Of a stretch of 64,000 bases of DNA, positions 18,466 to 27,873 are shown piece after piece (position 1 is the first letter of the stretch; each line of letters opens with the position of its first letter). A model generated the notes under the pieces. It ran no database searches, was not told where the DNA came from, and saw only the letters and a list, made by a program, of their open reading frames with translations. Origin of the DNA: Candidatus Iainarchaeum sp. (GTDB taxonomy: Archaea; Iainarchaeota; Iainarchaeia; Iainarchaeales; VGJJ01); the NCBI GenBank assembly GCA_016699555.1, contig CP064981.1:496001-560000 (forward strand), given 5' to 3'. The translations under genes and the position numbers were made by a program.

Positions 18466-19773
18466 ATGGGGGGAACTCGTTCAAAAAAAGAATCAGTCGT
18501 CGTCATCGGCGCTGGTATCACTGGAATGAGTTGCGCCATAAAACTTGGGAAATCTGCAATTGTTTTAGAAAGAACCGACCTCCCCGGCGGATTATGCAAA
18601 ACAGATATTGTGAAAGGCTTTGTGCTAGATCACGTCATTCATTTAGTGCACTGGCGAAATGAAGAAGTGCGCACATTTATTGAAAAAGCACTCGAGCATA
18701 ACGTAAATTATTTCAATCGAGAAGCCTATGTGTATGCGCACAATAGCTTAGGAAAATACCCCATTCAAATCTATGTCGATGCGTATCCTAAAGAGGTACA
18801 ATGGAAATGCTTTGAAGGATTACTGGATGTAACGCTCCAAAAAGAAGAAACAACTGCCCAAAACTATCGTGAATGGCTGTTATCAAAATTTGGTTTAGGG
18901 CTGTGCGAGTTATTCTTTTTTCCGTATAATGAAAAACAATGGATGCGTCCGTTGGAAGATATTATTCCAGCAGGGACAACAAAATTTACCCCCAAAGCAT
19001 CAATCAAGGAATTCGTTCGAGGAACATTTCTGCACGAGGACATCATCACAGGATACAATCCACGCTTTTTCTATCCACTCACGGGTGGCATTGAGTCACT
19101 CTCAAAAGCAATGGCAGAAAAGATTGAATCAATTTCGTATAATGAAGAAGTGGAAGAAATTACGCTTTCCACTCGCACAGTAAAAACAAAACAAGGTAAA
19201 AAAATTAATTTTGATTACTTAGTCTCAACCATTCCACTGCCAAAACTTATTCAAGCAATTACCGATGCACCATCAAAAGTAAAGACTGCTGCCACTAAAC
19301 TCTCCAACATCTCTGAATTTAGTCTCAACTTTGGGATAAAGGGAAAGCCACCCCCAGGACAATGGACTTATTTTCCCGAAAAAAAGTATACTTTTTCACG
19401 ATTGAGTGTGGGAAGCAGATTCTCTCCCAATATGGCGCCCAAAGGATGCTATTCTCTATGGGTAGAAACATTTTTTGATCCAAAAAACAAACCAAACTTT
19501 GTCGAATTAAAGGAAAAAATCACAAATCAATTAATCGAAATTGGTTATATAAAAAATAAAAAAGACATTATGGTATGCCAGGAAGTAATTATGCCATTTG
19601 CATACGTTGTTTATGACAAAGAGTATGAGGAAAATGTCAAAATAATCCAAGACTTCTTACAGGCCAACCGCATAAAGATAGCTGGAAGATTTGGAGAATG
19701 GAAATACACCTCAATCGAAGAGTCTATTCTTGATGGCTGGCGTATTGCGAAAGAAATTCAAGAGGGAAAATAA
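18466..19773 (+). CDS. FAD-dependent amine oxidase-like protein (UDP-galactopyranose mutase/protoporphyrinogen oxidase-like)
   Basis: Flavoprotein with an N-terminal dinucleotide-binding motif VVIGAGITGMSCA (residues about 11-23), followed by ERTDLPGGL and the second FAD motif near YPLTGGIESL. The C-terminal signature AGRFGEWKYTSIEESILDG fits the amine-oxidase/UDP-galactopyranose mutase superfamily. In glycan loci such proteins isomerise or oxidise sugar nucleotides, or desaturate lipid carriers. The start of the next gene overlaps its stop (TAATG), tying it to the GT4 enzyme. The exact reaction is unknown. Confidence 0.8.
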   Translation: MGGTRSKKESVVVIGAGITGMSCAIKLGKSAIVLERTDLPGGLCKTDIVKGFVLDHVIHLVHWRNEEVRTFIEKALEHNVNYFNREAYVYAHNSLGKYPIQIYVDAYPKEVQWKCFEGLLDVTLQKEETTAQNYREWLLSKFGLGLCELFFFPYNEKQWMRPLEDIIPAGTTKFTPKASIKEFVRGTFLHEDIITGYNPRFFYPLTGGIESLSKAMAEKIESISYNEEVEEITLSTRTVKTKQGKKINFDYLVSTIPLPKLIQAITDAPSKVKTAATKLSNISEFSLNFGIKGKPPPGQWTYFPEKKYTFSRLSVGSRFSPNMAPKGCYSLWVETFFDPKNKPNFVELKEKITNQLIEIGYIKNKKDIMVCQEVIMPFAYVVYDKEYEENVKIIQDFLQANRIKIAGRFGEWKYTSIEESILDGWRIAKEIQEGK

Positions 19774-20822
19774 TGCGTGCCATTCTATGGTTGGGAAGAG
19801 AGCCTACTTACATCCGAAATGACGTCGTAATTAAAGGATTGAAGGAATGTGGGATAGAATTAGTTATTTGTGCTGACACAAGTCCAAATATCATTGTACG
19901 ATTTGTAAAATCCTTTCTTGCCTATATTCGTGCCGTACAACAACCACATGATTTTGTATGGGTTGGGTTCTTTGGTCATCCATTGGTTTGGCTTGCTAAA
20001 CGGTTCACCCGCAAAAAAGTCTTACTTGATATGTGGTTATCCGCGTACGAAACAATGGTGCACGCACGCAAATCAATTAAAGATAAAACATTAGGTGCGA
20101 CGTTCTTTAAATGGCTAGATGCACATGCTGTCCGTTCTTGTGACGCTGCCATATTTCCTTCGCAGGGGGAAATGAATTATTTTATCCATAAGCTCCATCA
20201 CCCCAAAGAAAAAATGCGATTGGTATTGATTGGTGTCAATACCGATCAATTTATTCCCACCCCCAAAAAACCCTCAAAAAAAGTTGTCGTTGAATTTCAT
20301 GGAACTTTTTTAACAGTCTCCAGTGTTGAAACGATTGTTCGTGCTGCAAAAGAACTTGAAAAGAATAACCAAATTGAGTTTTGGTTAATTGGGACTGGAC
20401 AAACATTTGATGCAGATGTATCGCTTGCAAAAGAACTTGGTCTCAAGAATGTTCAATTTTTGGGGAGAAAGCCCTATCGAGAAATTCCTGGATTACTAAA
20501 TCAATCGGACATCTCGCTTGGAATATTTGGTTCTGGAGAAAAAGCAAATCGAATACTCCCAACAAAGATGTATGAAGCAATGGCTTTAGCAAAACCATCA
20601 ATTACTGCACGAAGCGATGGCGTGCTTGAATTACTAAAAGAAGAAAAATCCGTTTTATTAGTTGCACCTTATGATGCAAAAGACTTAGCAGCCAAAATAG
20701 AATTTTTAGCTAAAAACCCTGCAAAAAGGAAAAAGATAGGTGAAGCAGCTCATGATGTTTTTCTCGAAAAAGCTACTCCAAAAAAAATTGGAGAACAAAT
20801 TATCAAAATCGTAAAAGAATAA
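19773..20822 (+). CDS. glycosyltransferase, GT4-like
   Basis: A 349-residue GT-B protein. The N-terminal domain starts RAILWLGREPTY; the C-terminal domain carries VEFHGTFLTVSS and the donor-site segment ILPTKMYEAMALAKPSI. It starts at the ATG within the TAATG overlap with the flavoprotein gene, so both are made together. It probably uses the sugar that the flavoprotein or its epimerase neighbours produce. It converges on the epimerase at 20825 with a gap of only two bases. Confidence 0.85.
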   Translation: MRAILWLGREPTYIRNDVVIKGLKECGIELVICADTSPNIIVRFVKSFLAYIRAVQQPHDFVWVGFFGHPLVWLAKRFTRKKVLLDMWLSAYETMVHARKSIKDKTLGATFFKWLDAHAVRSCDAAIFPSQGEMNYFIHKLHHPKEKMRLVLIGVNTDQFIPTPKKPSKKVVVEFHGTFLTVSSVETIVRAAKELEKNNQIEFWLIGTGQTFDADVSLAKELGLKNVQFLGRKPYREIPGLLNQSDISLGIFGSGEKANRILPTKMYEAMALAKPSITARSDGVLELLKEEKSVLLVAPYDAKDLAAKIEFLAKNPAKRKKIGEAAHDVFLEKATPKKIGEQIIKIVKE

Positions 20823-20824
20823 CA

Positions 20825-21778
20825 TTATTTTGTTTTCTTAATCCAGTCCATTGTTTCTTGAATTCCTTGTTCAAGCGTATAACGTGGTTTCCAGTCCAAC
20901 TCCGCATGAGCTTTGGTTGCATCACACCACAACCGTTTAATTTCAGCCTGAGGGTGTGGGTGTGTCGTGTGTTTAATGGCGTCTTTATTTTTTGTAATAA
21001 TAAATGCTAAATCATTAACCGAAATATCTCTGCCCAAACCCGCATTGAATATTTTTCCAACGGCGCGTTCATCAAATCCCGCCTTTACAATAAAATCAGC
21101 AGTGTCTTCGACGTACAATAAGTCACGTGTCTGTGTTCCATCCCCAAAAACAGTAATAGGCTTGTTGTCCAAAAACTGCTTGATAAAAACAGGAACTACT
21201 CCTCCCTCGTTATTCGTTTTTTGGAAAGGACCATAGGTGTTGAAGGGGCGTAACACCACGGTTGGCATGCCATAGGCATAGAAATAACTCTCAACTAAAT
21301 TTTCCGCAGCAAGCTTACTCGCCGCATAAGGCGATTTTGGTTTTGTGGGGTGTGCTTCGCTAATTGGTTTGTTTGATCCGGCCAAGTCGTATACCATGCA
21401 CGTACTCACTAATACAAACTTTCCGTTCTGTTGGCGGCATCGCTCCAGCACATTAAATGTTCCAATTGCATTTGCTGCAAAATCAGATTCAGGGTGATCA
21501 ATGCTGTGCTGCACATTCACTTGTGCTGCTAAGTGAAATACAATATCAAATTTTGTCTTGAACGCAGCATCAACATCTGAGGCGTTTTCGACTGATCCTT
21601 TTAGTACTTGGACTAAATGGGGATTAGTTGAAAATTCATCCAAATTACTAGGAGAGCTGTTTGAAAAATTATCTAAAACGGTTACAAAAATGTCTCCACG
21701 CTCAAGTAATTTTTTTACAATACGCCGCCCGATGAATCCACTTCCCCCGGTTACTAACACGTTCTTCATTTTTTTCAC
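20825..21778 (-). CDS. NAD-dependent sugar epimerase (extended SDR, GalE-like)
   Basis: Extended short-chain dehydrogenase of 317 residues. The NAD loop is GGSGFIGRRIV, the catalytic serine region is LVSTCMVY, and the YxxxK pair is in YAASK. RPFNTYGP, then TRDLLYVEDTA and a GLGRD segment, complete the UDP-sugar epimerase/dehydratase pattern. It probably interconverts nucleotide sugars such as UDP-Glc/UDP-Gal or their acetamido forms. Its start overlaps the upstream epimerase stop (ATGA), so the two are a pair and may act in sequence. Confidence 0.87.
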   Translation of the reverse strand: MKKMKNVLVTGGSGFIGRRIVKKLLERGDIFVTVLDNFSNSSPSNLDEFSTNPHLVQVLKGSVENASDVDAAFKTKFDIVFHLAAQVNVQHSIDHPESDFAANAIGTFNVLERCRQQNGKFVLVSTCMVYDLAGSNKPISEAHPTKPKSPYAASKLAAENLVESYFYAYGMPTVVLRPFNTYGPFQKTNNEGGVVPVFIKQFLDNKPITVFGDGTQTRDLLYVEDTADFIVKAGFDERAVGKIFNAGLGRDISVNDLAFIITKNKDAIKHTTHPHPQAEIKRLWCDATKAHAELDWKPRYTLEQGIQETMDWIKKTK

Positions 21779-22734
21779 TTTTGATATTGTTTATACCATT
21801 CAACTGTTTTTTTCAATCCAGTCTCAAATGGAGTAGTTGGTTGCCATCCAAGCTTTTCATGAATCTTCTTTGTATCAGCGGCAAGAGCAAATAAATCTCC
21901 TTTTCTGCCTGGAACAAATTCAATAGTGGATTTGGAATTGGTGGCTGTTAATACTTTTTGTGCTAAATCTTTGACTGAGGTTTGTACTCCGGTTCCAATG
22001 TTAAAAATTTCGCCCTTTGCTTTTTTGGGGTTGTCTAAAGCCATTTCATAAGCGGCTACTGCATCCTCAATAAACATAAAATCGCGTGTCTGTGTGCCAT
22101 CTCCCTCAATGCGTAATGGCTCGGAATGTAAAGCCCTATTGATAAACGTGGGAAGCACTGCCCCGTGCCCCCAAATGTTTTGATTAGGGCCATAGGTGTT
22201 GAAGTTTCGCATTGCAGTGACCGGGTATCCATACCACTCATACATACTCATACAGTGTTTTTCGCATGCTACTTTGGTTGCAGCATATGTGCTGCGTGGG
22301 TTTAGGGGGTGGTTTTCATCAATTGGGGTGTAGCGTGGATTTCCATAGACCTCGGGAGAGGAAGCAAAAATTAATTGAGGTTGTTTTTTTGTCTTTAGAA
22401 TAGATTGTGAAAAATTAAAGGTTCCGATTTCATTGTTTAAGAAATATTCATTTGGAATCAACATAGATTCATCAATCGAAACAAATGCAGCAAAATGAAT
22501 AATTGCATCCAAATCAAAATTATTCAAAATATGAGCATCAAGTTTTGCATAGTCCATTTTATGCATTTCAAAGCGAGCCGTATTTTCACCCAATAATTCG
22601 GGTTTTATACGATCAAAGAATGTTCGGGAGAAATTGTCGACCCCAATTACTTTTTCTATTTCAGGCTTTTTTAGTAGACGTTGAACCATTGTCCAACCGT
22701 AAAACCCAGCAGCCCCAGTAACTAATACGCGCAT
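21775..22734 (-). CDS. NAD-dependent sugar dehydratase/epimerase (extended SDR)
   Basis: Extended SDR of about 319 residues starting MRVLVTGAAGFYGWTMV. The unusual Tyr in the GxxGxxG loop (GAAGFYG) replaces the usual Ile/Leu. Catalytic elements are SSPEVYG and YAATK, then MRNFNTYGPNQ and TRDFMFIEDAV. ATG at 22734 is preferred over the frame opening at 22773, which adds 13 non-family residues. It overlaps the next epimerase by four bases. The substrate is likely a UDP- or dTDP-sugar. Confidence 0.87.
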   Translation of the reverse strand: MRVLVTGAAGFYGWTMVQRLLKKPEIEKVIGVDNFSRTFFDRIKPELLGENTARFEMHKMDYAKLDAHILNNFDLDAIIHFAAFVSIDESMLIPNEYFLNNEIGTFNFSQSILKTKKQPQLIFASSPEVYGNPRYTPIDENHPLNPRSTYAATKVACEKHCMSMYEWYGYPVTAMRNFNTYGPNQNIWGHGAVLPTFINRALHSEPLRIEGDGTQTRDFMFIEDAVAAYEMALDNPKKAKGEIFNIGTGVQTSVKDLAQKVLTATNSKSTIEFVPGRKGDLFALAADTKKIHEKLGWQPTTPFETGLKKTVEWYKQYQK

Positions 22735-22839
22735 GAACAAGTGTCTTGCCTCAATGTTTTTAATGATTGGCACAAAAAACTAGTACAACACTCTAGGTGT
22801 CATGGTTTCTACTTAAAAAGAAGAAGCAATAGATTATGC

Positions 22840-23772
22840 ATGATGGAACGTGCCCCAAAACTCATGGCAGCTGTTTCGCTTTTACTCGTTATCATTATCA
22901 CTTTATGGGTTGGACCCGCGACTATTTTTCATCAATTATCACTGATCGGAGCCGGAACTCTCACTCAAGTGTTTGTATTGAGTATTTTTATTATTTTATT
23001 AAACGCATTAGCCGTTTGGTGCTTGCTAAAAATATTTGGCCCCACTCCGTTTTTGAAATACCTGCAATACTATTTCGCGAGCTGGAGTTTAGGATCATTA
23101 TTCCCAGCAAGAATTGGGGACTTCTCATTAGCCATGTTTCATCGACAATTAGGGACTACTCATAAAAAGATTATTTTAGCGGTCTTTGCAGACAAGCTCA
23201 TTACGCTTATTCTCGTGCTTGTTTTAGTTGGGGTTGGATTGCAAGAATTGCTTGTAATCACCCCTGGGCTCACCTCTATTCTGTGGGTGAGCACAGGAAT
23301 AACAATTGGAATTATTGTGTTCTTAGTTGCACTATTCTTATCTCCCCATATTCAAGATATTGTGAAAAAGTTTCTTCCAGAACGTTTTGCTCATGCACTT
23401 GGGGAGTTGGGAGAAAATAGCGTACAATTGGCACGGAATTCAGAAATGCTACTTGCAAATCTCATTATTGCCCTTGCACGATTATTGCTTCAAGGCTTAA
23501 TTGTGTGGTTATTGTTAGCAGCCCAAGGTGTATCAATTTCACTCCTTATTACAACCATGCTCATTGCATTTGCTTCTTTGAGTGTATTTGTTCCATTTAC
23601 TTTAGGTGGAGTAGGGGTGAGAGAGTCATTCATCATTGTGTTGTTTGGCTTAATTGGCGTAAGCGCCTCTACAATTGCTGTTTCTGCATTTGTTCAATTA
23701 ATTTTTCACTATTTATTAGTCGTAATTTTAGGGGTATTTTTTGGTAAACAATTTATTAAAAAAAATAGTTAG
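22840..23772 (+). CDS. flippase-like integral membrane protein (UPF0104/LPG synthase TM family)
   Basis: About 310 residues with some eight to nine hydrophobic helices. The pattern SLGSLFPARIGDFSLAM and the later FTLGGVGVRESFIIVLFG match the UPF0104/lysylphosphatidylglycerol synthase transmembrane family. In archaea this family is often found in glycan and lipid gene clusters and is suspected of lipid or lipid-sugar translocation. The frame opens at 22741, but ATG at 22840 or 22843 starts just before the first helix. A paralogue lies at 38246. The tail overlaps the convergent epimerase stop by four bases. Confidence 0.75.
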   Translation: MMERAPKLMAAVSLLLVIIITLWVGPATIFHQLSLIGAGTLTQVFVLSIFIILLNALAVWCLLKIFGPTPFLKYLQYYFASWSLGSLFPARIGDFSLAMFHRQLGTTHKKIILAVFADKLITLILVLVLVGVGLQELLVITPGLTSILWVSTGITIGIIVFLVALFLSPHIQDIVKKFLPERFAHALGELGENSVQLARNSEMLLANLIIALARLLLQGLIVWLLLAAQGVSISLLITTMLIAFASLSVFVPFTLGGVGVRESFIIVLFGLIGVSASTIAVSAFVQLIFHYLLVVILGVFFGKQFIKKNS

Positions 23773-24697
23773 CCTAATTTTTTCTTATACCATTCAAATG
23801 TTTCCATTAAACCTTGTTCTACCGTGTAAGTGGGCTTCCAGTTCAACTGATTGCGCAAACGAGAACTATACACTGTATTTCCTTCAACAGGGTGAATGGA
23901 TAATTTTTCACCTTTTGTTACTGCAACCAATGCATCCACAATTTCTTCCCCGGAGTATGTTTTTTCATATGAAATGTTGAATGTCATTCCATTGTGCTTT
24001 TTTGCTTGCACGGCCATTTGCATTAATGCATCAGCAACGTCTTTTACAAAAATAAAATCTCTAAAATAATTTGCTTTCTTCTCCAAGGGTTCATTTTTGA
24101 GAATGTGAATCAGATTATTGTTAATGTACTGGTTGTGCTCGTTTGGATTAATGGGGCCAAATAAATTAGATGGGCGTGCAATGACGGCAATTAGTTGGTT
24201 GTGATTGCATAACACTTGGATTCCCTTTTCCATTAGTACTTTTGTTTCACCATAGGCTGATTTGGGGAGGGGGGCGTATCATCTGTAATAGGATTTTGAG
24301 GCCCATACACGTTGATGCTTGAAACTGCAACCAATGTTGTTTGATGACATGCACACGCTAATGCCACATGGTGTGATCCCAGCACGTTTGTCTGAAATGC
24401 ACTGGTTAGATTTGCTTCCACTAGGGAAGGATTTGAATACCCTGCTAAATGAAAACAAAAATCGGGCTTAATTCTCTTAAATGCTTTTTCCACTTGATCT
24501 TTTGAACTAATATCGACTTGTACGAATGAAACTCTATCAGAAAGCTTGTGCTCTGTTAGAGTGGATTCTATTATTCCATGGCCCAATCCTGTTACTTCTG
24601 CTCCAGCGCTTACTAATGCATCGCAAAGCCACCCGCCCAAAAAACCAGTTGCTCCAGTTACTAAAACTTTCTTGCCTTTCCAATTATGGTTTTTCAT
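23769..24697 (-). CDS. NAD-dependent sugar epimerase (extended SDR), frameshifted
   Basis: Two adjoining frames form one extended SDR of about 309 residues. The first half has VLVTGATGFLGGWL and VSSINVYGP. The second half has ARPSNLFGP, then FRDFIFVKDVADAL and the usual C-terminal helix. The break is in the G run at 24269-24274 on the + strand: one extra base gives LPKSAYGETKVLMEKG, which restores the catalytic YxxxK (YGETK). A single-base homopolymer error is the likely cause, and the gene is otherwise intact. It heads a minus-strand group with a methyltransferase and a GT2 enzyme upstream. Confidence 0.82.
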
Positions 24698-24709
24698 TTC
24701 ATGACTCCG

Positions 24710-25252
24710 TTATTTCTTTTCTCCAATTACTAATTGATTCAGCCCAAACAAAAAAGTGGAACTAGTTGTAACGTCCAATTTTACGCTCTTGAGTAATGCG
24801 TTTAATTCTTCCAAATTAAATATTTTTTCATGTTCATCCGCGGCAGCAGAAGAAAATAGCCCAATCTTTGAGCCCATGTGATGAATATTATCTCCAAGCG
24901 GGGAAGGAGTCGTAATAATGAGTTGGCCTCCTTTTCGCAATAAAGGAGTTAAGTTCTCCAATGCCTCAGTAATTTTTGTTAAATGTTCAATGGTGGCCAG
25001 TAAAAAAATAGTATCAAATGTTCCTAAATCATGCAATGAATCATGGATGCCGCGTTGATGATATAGGAAGTCTGCTCCAAAGGGGGGGCGAACATCCACG
25101 CCAACATATTCTATTCCTGTTGGGAGAAATTTTCGAAGATAACCCGAATTACATCCCATGTCTAAAACTCGGGTTCCCCTCACATGTTTTGCAGCAATAC
25201 CATTGCGCGCGTCACGGATGTAATAGCTGAAGAGGCCGGCTTGCGAGGTCAT
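24710..25252 (-). CDS. class I SAM-dependent methyltransferase
   Basis: A 180-residue Rossmann methyltransferase. Motif I is VLDMGCNSGYLRKFL, the acidic strand end is YVGVDVR, and motif IV is FDTIFLLATIEHL, followed by LLRKGGQLIITTPSP. It overlaps the dolichyl-phosphate glycosyltransferase stop by four bases (25249-25252), so they are translated together. A role in methylating a glycan or lipid-linked intermediate is inferred from context. Confidence 0.85.
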   Translation of the reverse strand: MTSQAGLFSYYIRDARNGIAAKHVRGTRVLDMGCNSGYLRKFLPTGIEYVGVDVRPPFGADFLYHQRGIHDSLHDLGTFDTIFLLATIEHLTKITEALENLTPLLRKGGQLIITTPSPLGDNIHHMGSKIGLFSSAAADEHEKIFNLEELNALLKSVKLDVTTSSTFLFGLNQLVIGEKK

Positions 25253-26220
25253 TCGGTCCCACCTTTCTTTTTAGTACTCAATGCGAGCATTGCTTTTTTC
25301 TCATGATATAGAACTTCTTCCTGAATGGACCGACTTTGCTTAATGGTTTCAGCAATTAGCCCTAAGAACATAATTTGTGCACCAAATAAAATTAATACAC
25401 TGGCAAGAATGGCCGCAGGGACGTGTGGGGTGACCATTCCTGTAAGCCAAAAGTGATGCAAAACAAACATTCCCGTCCCTACTCCGAGAAGAGAAATGAT
25501 TCCACCCATTGCCAAGAAAGCTTTCAAAGGCTTGTAACTCAAATATCCCATTAATAATGTAAGAATCGAACGTCGTGCATAACCCCAAACGCTTGAAATT
25601 AAACGTGAATGATCAGCTCGCTTTCGAAAGTCAATTGGAATTTCAACCATTTTCAATTTGTGGCGTGCGGCTTGGAGGATTGTTTCTTGGGTGTAGGTGT
25701 ACGTTGACAGCACATTCAAACGCAATGCCGCTTCCCGCGTAAATGAACGGAATCCCGTTTGGCCGTCACTAATCTTAACCCCTGAAACCATTGAAACGGC
25801 CCACGTTGCTAGTCGGTTTCCCCATTTTTTTTGTAAGGGCATTTCTTCAATCCATCCAGCAAAGCGAGAGCCCAACACAATATCGGCTCTCTTTTCAAGT
25901 ATGGGCTGGACAAGCTCAGGAATTTGCTGCTGATTGTATTGCAAATCTGCATCGGTATTCACAACGATGTCCGCATGCATTTCTAAAACAGCATAATTCA
26001 ATCCATCCTGAAATGTCTTAGCCAATCCGCAGTTCGTGGTGTGAGTAATTACTTCCGCGCCTTTTTCTCGCGCTTTTTTTGCCGTATTATCTCTACTGCC
26101 ATCATTAATTACTAGAACTTGAATTTCACTAATTCCTTTTATTTTTTTAGGAATCTCATCAATGACTTTGGCGATTGTGCTTTCCTCATTAAATGCTGGA
26201 ATCATGACCACAAGCTTCAT
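25249..26220 (-). CDS. GT2 dolichyl-phosphate sugar synthase with membrane tail
   Basis: GT-A enzyme (323 residues) of the dolichyl-phosphate mannose/glucose synthase type. Motifs are MIPAFNEESTIAKV, VINDGSRDNT, the metal-binding VVNTDADLQYN, and the acceptor-side DGQTGFRSF. Two C-terminal helices (about residues 235-255 and 265-290) anchor it. It makes a Dol-P-sugar that membrane GT-C enzymes such as the gene at 16817 could use. A TATA-like element about 30 bases ahead suggests a leaderless message headed by this gene. Confidence 0.88.
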   Translation of the reverse strand: MKLVVMIPAFNEESTIAKVIDEIPKKIKGISEIQVLVINDGSRDNTAKKAREKGAEVITHTTNCGLAKTFQDGLNYAVLEMHADIVVNTDADLQYNQQQIPELVQPILEKRADIVLGSRFAGWIEEMPLQKKWGNRLATWAVSMVSGVKISDGQTGFRSFTREAALRLNVLSTYTYTQETILQAARHKLKMVEIPIDFRKRADHSRLISSVWGYARRSILTLLMGYLSYKPLKAFLAMGGIISLLGVGTGMFVLHHFWLTGMVTPHVPAAILASVLILFGAQIMFLGLIAETIKQSRSIQEEVLYHEKKAMLALSTKKKGGTE

Positions 26221-26246
26221 GGAATATCAACACAACCGTAGTAAGA

Positions 26247-26256
26247 AAGGTTTAAA
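26247..26256 (-). promoter_or_regulatory. TATA element for the GT2-methyltransferase-epimerase operon
   Basis: On the minus strand TCTTTAAACC lies about 27-35 bases before the ATG at 26220, which would place the transcript start at or next to the start codon (leaderless). Confidence 0.45.
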
Positions 26257-26419
26257 GATGAAAAGCACAGTGGGAACGTACAGTTCATTCTAAACAGCAA
26301 CGGCTGCTTGGCTTGTTATAAGCAAACTGGTGCATCAATGAAAGGATAGGGAGATGTTTGAACCAAAAGCTCCTTTTAATTGACCGTACGCATTCATTTG
26401 GATAGAGAACGGTGATGAA

Positions 26420-27382
26420 GTGAAAATACTAATAACTGGGGGGAGTGGTTTCATTGGAAGCCATTTCATCAAACACACACTTGAAACACACCCAACATGG
26501 GAAGTTACAAATTTGGACAAACTTACTTATGCAGGAAGAAAAGAAAACCTAATTGACGTTGAAAATAATCCATGCTATCACTTTGTGCACGGAGACATTG
26601 TTGATCATTCCTTAGTTGCAACTGCCATGAAAGATTGTGATGCCGTTGTTCATTTTGCGGCCGAATCCCACGTCGATCGCAGCATCCAGAATCCTGATCA
26701 ATTCATTCAAACAGATATCATTGGAACCTATCGCTTGCTCGAGGAAGCACGCAAGCAAGATATCAAAAAATTCATCCAAATTTCAACCGACGAAGTATAT
26801 GGGCAAATTTCGCAAGGAAGTTTTACTGAAGAAAGCCTCCTCATGCCACGCAATCCCTATTCTGCCAGCAAAGCCGCTGCGGATCGATTGGCTTACAGTT
26901 ATCACACCACATATGGTTTGCCCATCTCCATTACACGCAGCTCCAACAACTATGGGACGCACCAGTTTCCAGAGAAACTCATCCCACTCTTTGTAACTAA
27001 CCTCATCCGTGGAAAAAAAGTCCCCGTGTATGGGGAAGGAAAAAATATTCGGGACTGGCTGCACGTCCGCGATAATTGTAGTGGTATTGATCTTGTTCTT
27101 CAAAAAGGAAAAAATGGAGAAGTCTACAATATTGGTGGAGGCAACGAGCGCACCAACATACAACTCACTCATCAGTTGCTACGCGAAATGGGAGCGGGTA
27201 ATGAAATGATCGCCTATGTTGAGGACCGCAAGGGCCATGACTTGCGTTACTCACTCGACTCAAGTAAAATACAAAACGAACTTGGCTGGGAGCCCACTAT
27301 TCAATTTGAACAAGGAATTCATGACGTCGTGAAATGGTATCAGCAGAATGAATGGTGGTGGAGGCCACTCGTAAAGGAATGA
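26420..27382 (+). CDS. rmlB: dTDP-glucose 4,6-dehydratase
   Basis: Converts dTDP-glucose to dTDP-4-keto-6-deoxyglucose. Extended SDR of 320 residues with GGSGFIGSHFIKH, the RmlB-specific NLDKLTYAGRKENL, VHFAAESHVDRS, the catalytic STDEVYGQI and YSASKAAAD, and SSNNYGTHQFPEKLIP. GTG at 26420 is the start. It leads a plus-strand operon (rmlB, Alg14-like, Alg13-GT2, dehydratase, rmlA, methyltransferase) in which most genes overlap by four bases. Confidence 0.93.
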   Translation: MKILITGGSGFIGSHFIKHTLETHPTWEVTNLDKLTYAGRKENLIDVENNPCYHFVHGDIVDHSLVATAMKDCDAVVHFAAESHVDRSIQNPDQFIQTDIIGTYRLLEEARKQDIKKFIQISTDEVYGQISQGSFTEESLLMPRNPYSASKAAADRLAYSYHTTYGLPISITRSSNNYGTHQFPEKLIPLFVTNLIRGKKVPVYGEGKNIRDWLHVRDNCSGIDLVLQKGKNGEVYNIGGGNERTNIQLTHQLLREMGAGNEMIAYVEDRKGHDLRYSLDSSKIQNELGWEPTIQFEQGIHDVVKWYQQNEWWWRPLVKE

Positions 27383-27873
27383 ATGCTATGCCCACACTCA
27401 CGCGCAACAAACTTCTCCTCACTTGCTCTGCCGGCGGACACCTCACGGAAATGCGCCAATTATTTCCATTTTACTCACATTACAACCGCTGCTTTGTCAC
27501 ATTCAAGCGACCCGACACTGAATCGCTTGCAACTAAGGAACGCGTGCACTTCATTGAACGACCCGCGCGCAATCCCATTTCTACGATTCAATCCTTCTTC
27601 CAGGCGTGGCGCGTGGTGTCAAAAGAAAAACCATCCATGGTTATTAGCACGGGGGCCGATGTCACGGTTCCGGTTTGTATCGCGGCAAAATTACAGGGAA
27701 TTCCCATCGTATTCATCGAGAGCTTTTGCCGTCCTTATAGCAAAAGTTGGACCGGAAGGATCATGCAATTCCTTGCGAACGACATCATCTATCAGTGGCC
27801 CCAGCTCAAAGCAGCATATCCACGCGGAATCTACGCTGGAAATATTTTTACCTCGGAAGAGGTGAAAGTATGA
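27379..27873 (+). CDS. Alg14-like glycosyltransferase subunit (PssD-like)
   Basis: N-terminal half of a split GT-B glycosyltransferase. In eukaryotes Alg14 anchors Alg13 at the membrane and adds the second GlcNAc to the lipid carrier. Seen here are LLTCSAGGHLTEMRQL, then STGADVTVPVCIAAKLQGIP and FIESFCRPYSKSWTG, all hallmarks of the Alg14/PssD/CpsF-like group. The start at 27379 is in an ATGA overlap with the rmlB stop; ATG at 27388 is an alternative. The stop overlaps the Alg13-GT2 gene, so the complex partners are made side by side. Confidence 0.87.
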   Translation: MNAMPTLTRNKLLLTCSAGGHLTEMRQLFPFYSHYNRCFVTFKRPDTESLATKERVHFIERPARNPISTIQSFFQAWRVVSKEKPSMVISTGADVTVPVCIAAKLQGIPIVFIESFCRPYSKSWTGRIMQFLANDIIYQWPQLKAAYPRGIYAGNIFTSEEVKV

